Positions 4,840 through 7,835 of a DNA stretch of 7,835 nucleotides are shown in pieces. The stretch is from Limisphaerales bacterium. Lineage in GTDB: Bacteria; Verrucomicrobiota; Verrucomicrobiia; Limisphaerales; PALSA-1396. The stretch spans positions 187 to 8,021 of the forward strand of contig PLJQ01000098.1 of the NCBI GenBank assembly GCA_003140275.1, in the 5' to 3' direction. The position numbers and the translations under genes were made by a program. The stretch's first letter is position 1. Each line of letters starts with the position of its first letter. The notes under the pieces are model-generated. The model made no database searches. It had not been told where the DNA came from and was given only the letters and a program-made list of their open reading frames with translations.

Positions 4840-6171
4840 CTAACAAGGCGGCTTCTTGGTTAATGGCGGTCCCTTGAGTGGCTGAGGTGGCGAAAATACC
4901 GGATCGGTGGCGTCGATAATCCAGTAATACTGAAGACCTCCATTTATGCCTGTCGTTCCTGCACCGACGGAGTAACTCGCAGCACCGCCTGGAATGGATG
5001 AAATCCCCCCTCCACCTACTCCCAGACCAGCCGATACGTTTACAAACGGTCCTGCGTAATCGGTCGCTCGATAGACACCATAAACTTCGCCAAGTCCGAA
5101 ATTACCTCCCCCCTTACCCAAGCCGACCCCCCCACCCAAGTAGCCGTACGAGACGACCTGACCGTTATCCAGCAGAATTGTTTGCGTGCCCCCTCCACCA
5201 CCGACACCAGCGAAATAAGAAACACCGCTATCGAATGTAATGACTCCGTGCCCAGTGGGATTCGATATTGAGTAATTTGCTGGCTGAGCAGTTGGAGATG
5301 AGCTTGGAAATGTAGAAGGTCCATGATACCAAGGGAAAGACTTCATATCAGCCCAAGACTCCAATCCTATTGGGTCAACTCCGTTGACCGGATTATTGAC
5401 GACAAACGAATAAAGATTGGGGCCTCCCTGTTCCTTGATCGGGTCTCTGTTTGGCCACCGTTGCAAGTTTGGGTCGTAGAACCGGCGTCCGAAGTAAACC
5501 AGCCCGGAGGTCACATGGAACTCCTTGCTCGAAAACCGATACAGATTTGCGTCTGCCAATGAGCCGCTGATGGAGAGAACATTCCCAAAGGCATCGTAAA
5601 GATATTTTGCAACGATGAGTTGCTGTGCGTTGATGAGCGCGGTCATATTGCCATTGCCATCAGCATGATAGTAAACAATCAGTTGGGCGCCGTGGTCGGT
5701 GCGGGCTAGTAATCCGCCGATGCCACCAGCACCTTGCAAGTTGCCACTAAGATCTTGGCCTCGTGTGTAACTGACCGCTGGCAGGTTGTTTGCGTCGCGC
5801 TCCTGAATCACCAGGTTGACGTCGTACACATACCGCACTTCATTAGTCTGCACCCAAGCGCTGGTCCACGTGAACTCCTTGCGAATCCGCCGCCGCATCT
5901 TGCCGTCATACGTGAACTCAGATTTCCACTTGTTCGTGACTGTCACGCGAAGCAACTGGTTCTCGTCATCGTAATCGAAGGCGCGGGTTCCGTCGCTAGT
6001 GAGATTGCCGTTTAGATCATACGTATAAGGAACTGAATTCGAGAGAGTGACTGTAATGCTGTTGGTGTCACTCCGGCCATAGGTGTCTTTGGCAATCGCC
6101 TTGTAGGTGTTGCTCCCGTTCGTCACCGTTATCGGCATAGTTCCTAAAAGCCTCCCCTGCCCTGTTTTCAA
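4840..6171 (-). CDS. RHS-repeat protein, 5'-truncated, with glycine-rich variable tip
   Basis: The frame has 443 codons from TTG 6171; an ATG lies at 6138. RHS proteins normally exceed 1000 residues and begin with a signal or adaptor domain, so this is the 3' part of a larger gene. Residues 14-45 are beta-rich (TVTNGSNTYKAIAKDTYGRS). Residues 49-185 hold YD repeats (YTYDLNGNLTSDGTRAFDYD, VRYVYDVNLVIQERD). Residues 186-270 are the RHS-associated core (KYLYDAFGNVLS, VYFGRRFYDPNLQRWPNRDP, NLYSFVVNNPVNGVDPIGL). PVNGVDPIGL is the conserved hinge at which RHS proteins release their C-terminal effector. Residues 271-443 are the variable tip: GGGGG-rich segments, VYGVYRATDYAGPFVNVSAG, then LQYYWIIDATDPVFSP and a Pro/Lys-rich tail. 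The tip is of unknown activity and has no evident nuclease motif. A small membrane-protein gene follows directly. Homology stops near residue 11, where a different sequence begins. Confidence 0.85.
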   Translation of the reverse strand: MKTGQGRLLGTMPITVTNGSNTYKAIAKDTYGRSDTNSITVTLSNSVPYTYDLNGNLTSDGTRAFDYDDENQLLRVTVTNKWKSEFTYDGKMRRRIRKEFTWTSAWVQTNEVRYVYDVNLVIQERDANNLPAVSYTRGQDLSGNLQGAGGIGGLLARTDHGAQLIVYYHADGNGNMTALINAQQLIVAKYLYDAFGNVLSISGSLADANLYRFSSKEFHVTSGLVYFGRRFYDPNLQRWPNRDPIKEQGGPNLYSFVVNNPVNGVDPIGLESWADMKSFPWYHGPSTFPSSSPTAQPANYSISNPTGHGVITFDSGVSYFAGVGGGGGTQTILLDNGQVVSYGYLGGGVGLGKGGGNFGLGEVYGVYRATDYAGPFVNVSAGLGVGGGGISSIPGGAASYSVGAGTTGINGGLQYYWIIDATDPVFSPPQPLKGPPLTKKPPC

Positions 6172-6179
6172 ATTAACGG

Positions 6180-6377
6180 GTGCAAGGCAACGCCGATTCG
6201 CGATATGCGGAGAGGGACCTCGCGCAAATCAATCGCAAGTTAGACGCGCTGACGCCCATCTCGGAACGATCACGCCTCCTTTGGCAAGCGCAGCGCGACC
6301 CCGCTGTGCAGCGAAAGCCCCTTGCTCGAATCAAGAAACCTGATATGAATAACGCACCTCAGAGTGGCCGGTTTTGA
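6180..6377 (+). CDS. Unidentified ORF, possible gene fragment
   Basis: Sixty-five codons from GTG 6180; an in-frame TAA lies just upstream at 6174-6176, with no ribosome site. The translation is polar and helical and reads like genuine protein: NADSRYAERDLAQINRKLDA, LTPISERSRLLWQAQRDPAV, QRKPLARIKKPDMNNAPQSG, RF. The stop falls inside the first of two short direct repeats (6365-6409). I do not recognise the family. It lies immediately beyond the point where RHS homology ends, so it may be the 3' end of a second gene or mobile element joined to the broken RHS gene. It may also be a chance frame. Confidence 0.3.
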   Translation: MQGNADSRYAERDLAQINRKLDALTPISERSRLLWQAQRDPAVQRKPLARIKKPDMNNAPQSGRF

Positions 6378-6409
6378 TTCGACCCCGGCTGGCTGGTTTT
6401 GAAGTGACC
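6365..6409 (+). repeat. Two direct repeats with GGTTTTGA core
   Basis: TGGCCGGTTTTGATTCGACC (6365-6384) and TGGCTGGTTTTGAAGTGACC (6390-6409) match at 16 of 20 positions and are spaced 25 bases start to start. Repeated terminal motifs like this are known at the ends of IS21-family elements, but no transposase accompanies them here, so the origin is open. Confidence 0.4.
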
Positions 6410-6468
6410 GGTGACAACACAGGACGCTGTTATTTCAAAAGACCCGTTTGTTTTCGTCAGGGCGCTGA

Positions 6469-7539
6469 CTACTTTTTGTTTTTTTCGTGTCGTCTGGCTT
6501 CGTGGTCCAGTTTTATCAACAGTTCCAGTTGCTCGCTGCGCTGCAAATCCTCGATTGCTGCCACCAGGTTTTGCATCTGTTCAACCGGGGTTGCGCCCGG
6601 GATTTGGAACGACGGCCGGTGCAACAGGATTTGCCAGTCATGCGTCAGATTTTGCAAGGGCAGCAGGAGACCCAAGATTTCATTTTGCAAGTCTTGATTC
6701 TGCTGATTGTCTGATGCCACGGCGTTATTGCAGGCTGCCAGTTGCGCTTGCAGGGAAGCGACCGCGGCATTGGCGGCAACCAGTTGGGCCTGGACCGCGG
6801 CCAGTTGCTGGGAGCAATCCGGCAGCTTGCACTTGCCCGCCCCGTCGGCAGTGTAGATGGATTGAATCTCCGCTGCCGAAAGACCGCGATTGTAAATACT
6901 CACCTCATCAATCAAACCGGCGAAGAGTTCGCAATCACCCGACCTGCCAATCTCCAGCGGCGCCGTTGTGGCCGCGCCCAGCGAACCAGCGCCACTGGCG
7001 ACCGCTTGCCCGTTAATGTAAACCACGACCGTTGTCCCGTCGTAGGTCGCGGCCAGATGTTGCCACGTGTTCATCGGAAGTTGCCGCTGGGTACCGACCA
7101 AGACCCCGTTACCACTGCCGAAGCTCAGGCCGGCCGCGGGGTCAAACGCCAATTGATACTGAATCTCGCCCAAGGAACAGGCGTTGCGTTTTCCCACGAT
7201 GTTCATGACCGATGCGCCACCCGTGCGGTACACCCAGGTCTCGATGGTCATCGGCATAGTGCCGCTAAAGTTGATGTTGCCGGTGGAAGGGATGCTGACA
7301 TAGCTGCTCGTACCATCGAAACTGAAGGCTTGGCCCACTCGGCCCGGCGCATAAGTTACATTGCCAACCAAGGTCCCATTATTGCCGTCGGCACTGTCCA
7401 GGGCGTTGCTTTCGGCCTGCCACCAACTCACCAAACCCGAAGGGGGAGGAATACAGGGTTGACCGTGGACGCACAGCGGCAAGGGCAAGAGCACTGCAAG
7501 AACGCCGAGCGCGGCACCAAACAAGCTTTTGTTAAACAT
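6469..7539 (-). CDS. Secreted LamG-domain protein with coiled-coil tail
   Basis: The protein has 356 residues from ATG 7539. A much longer frame reaches 7767, but its first part lies upstream of the predicted promoter (7599-7626) and has no protein character. In-frame ATGs at 7563 and 7575 remain possible starts. The signal peptide is MFNKSLFGAALGVLAVLLPL, with cleavage near residue 26 (VHG). Residues 35-231 form a concanavalin A-like LamG domain: SGLVSWWQAESNALDSADG, QAFSFDGTSSYVSIP, MTIETWVYR, TWQHLAATYDGTTVVVYING and GLIDEVSIYNRGLSAAEIQ. Residues 241-295 are a heptad-rich coiled coil (QLAAVQAQLVAANAAVASLQ and following). Residues 318-352 are a second helix ending in a lysine-rich tail. It is probably a sugar-binding or adhesive exported protein that oligomerises through its tail. 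Partners are unknown; no terminator is evident before the unrelated sequence downstream. Confidence 0.85.
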   Translation of the reverse strand: MFNKSLFGAALGVLAVLLPLPLCVHGQPCIPPPSGLVSWWQAESNALDSADGNNGTLVGNVTYAPGRVGQAFSFDGTSSYVSIPSTGNINFSGTMPMTIETWVYRTGGASVMNIVGKRNACSLGEIQYQLAFDPAAGLSFGSGNGVLVGTQRQLPMNTWQHLAATYDGTTVVVYINGQAVASGAGSLGAATTAPLEIGRSGDCELFAGLIDEVSIYNRGLSAAEIQSIYTADGAGKCKLPDCSQQLAAVQAQLVAANAAVASLQAQLAACNNAVASDNQQNQDLQNEILGLLLPLQNLTHDWQILLHRPSFQIPGATPVEQMQNLVAAIEDLQRSEQLELLIKLDHEARRHEKNKK

Positions 7540-7598
7540 AAAATAGTTTATGCGAATTGGCATTTGGCCCATCATGAGGCGACGGTGGTTTTGGGAGG

Positions 7599-7626
7599 AA
7601 CATACGCCGAAAATCAGGTTAGTCAA
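7599..7626 (-). promoter_or_regulatory. Promoter of the LamG gene
   Basis: On the minus strand TTGACT (7621-7626, five of six) and TATGTT (7599-7604, four of six) are separated by 16 bases. Transcription would begin near 7592, leaving a leader of about 50 bases before ATG 7539. This placement argues against starts upstream of about 7590. Confidence 0.5.
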
Positions 7627-7795
7627 TAAATATTGTGGGTTTTTTAAGCTGGAATTTCCCATTTGGTTTCTTGCCCACGACCAGCGTGGACCTTTTTCGT
7701 GATTTTCTTCCTGCTCCACAGATTGGCAAGTCATTTTTTCAGTCCGCCCTTCGTTTTTCTCTGGCAAAAGGAGCGATTTGTTGACATTTGTGCCT
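7627..7795. other. Intergenic, no gene seen
   Basis: This stretch lies upstream of the LamG promoter and before the right-hand hairpin repeat. It is pyrimidine-rich on the plus strand with several T-runs. I see no gene, RNA or repeat here. Confidence 0.4.
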
Positions 7796-7835
7796 AAAAG
7801 GTGTCAGTCCCAGAACTGACACCTTTTTTACACCT
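7796..7835 (+). repeat. GTCAGT hairpin repeat, copy 3, at right edge
   Basis: Perfect 13-base arms AAAAGGTGTCAGT (7796-7808) and ACTGACACCTTTT (7815-7827) enclose the loop CCCAGA and are followed by TTTTTT overlapping the arm and by ACACCT. It matches copy 2 (3418-3462) in arms, T-run and tail, differing in the loop. It runs to the last base of the window, so whatever follows is not visible. It could act as a terminator for transcription arriving from either side. Confidence 0.75.

Noticed and set aside
6455..6485. GTCAG GGCG CTGAC followed by T-runs as a plus-strand terminator
   Set aside because: The stem is only five base pairs, the T-rich stretch encodes the lysine-rich end of the LamG gene on the other strand, and there is no convincing upstream plus-strand gene to terminate.
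6742..7629. Plus-strand 295-codon frame
   Set aside because: It is antisense to the LamG gene, has no domain pattern, and is explained by the GC-rich codon use of that gene.
7540..7767. N-terminal 76-codon extension of the LamG gene
   Set aside because: The predicted promoter lies inside it, the signal peptide begins at ATG 7539, and the extension has no protein character.

Overview
The window looks like accessory chromosomal DNA from a Verrucomicrobiota bacterium, probably of the Pedosphaera/Limisphaera type. This is inferred from gene style, not from a marker gene. The signs are secreted SUMF1-like proteins with a beta-sandwich leader domain, PPC-like and LamG surface proteins, an RHS fragment with 'SDGTRAFDYDDENQLLRVTV'-type repeats, stacked toxin-antitoxin pairs, few Shine-Dalgarno sites, and a dispersed GGTGTCAGT/ACTGACACC hairpin. 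No rRNA, tRNA, CRISPR array or intact transposase is visible.

Layout, left to right. At 1-352 (-) is the N-terminal part of an exported PPC-like protein that runs off the left edge. At 690-1760 (-) is a secreted formylglycine-generating-enzyme-fold protein with a good promoter; a GTCAGT hairpin followed by a T-rich tract lies downstream and probably terminates it. At 2024-2556 (-) is a complete dinJ-yafQ type II toxin-antitoxin operon. At 2761-3295 (+), transcribed divergently, is a Phd/YefM antitoxin with a RelE/ParE toxin. At 3304-3411 (-) is a second, internally deleted copy of yafQ, so the second module is bracketed by direct repeats of yafQ sequence. A second copy of the hairpin follows, and directly after it the orphan C-terminal end of an Ig-like surface protein (3462-3671, +). 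About 430 bp without a gene then leads to a small fragment (4104-4445, +) resembling the C-terminal end of an RNase H/RuvC-like protein, followed by degenerate short repeats.

At 4556-6171 (-) a 5'-truncated RHS gene carries an intact RHS core and a glycine-rich variable tip. It is followed within a few bases by a two-helix membrane protein, which is the geometry of a polymorphic toxin with its immunity gene. Beyond the RHS truncation point is an unidentified ORF (6180-6377, +) ending in short direct repeats. At 6469-7539 (-) is a secreted LamG/coiled-coil protein with its own promoter. The window ends inside a third copy of the hairpin repeat.

Overall the region combines intact secreted-protein genes with modules that have been assembled and eroded: two intact TA operons, one TA remnant, and truncated Ig, RHS and RuvC-like genes. 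Hairpin repeats sit at some of the break points. The most interesting candidates are the RHS tip/membrane-protein pair, the TA cluster with apparently leaderless promoters, and the hairpin repeats at gene breaks.
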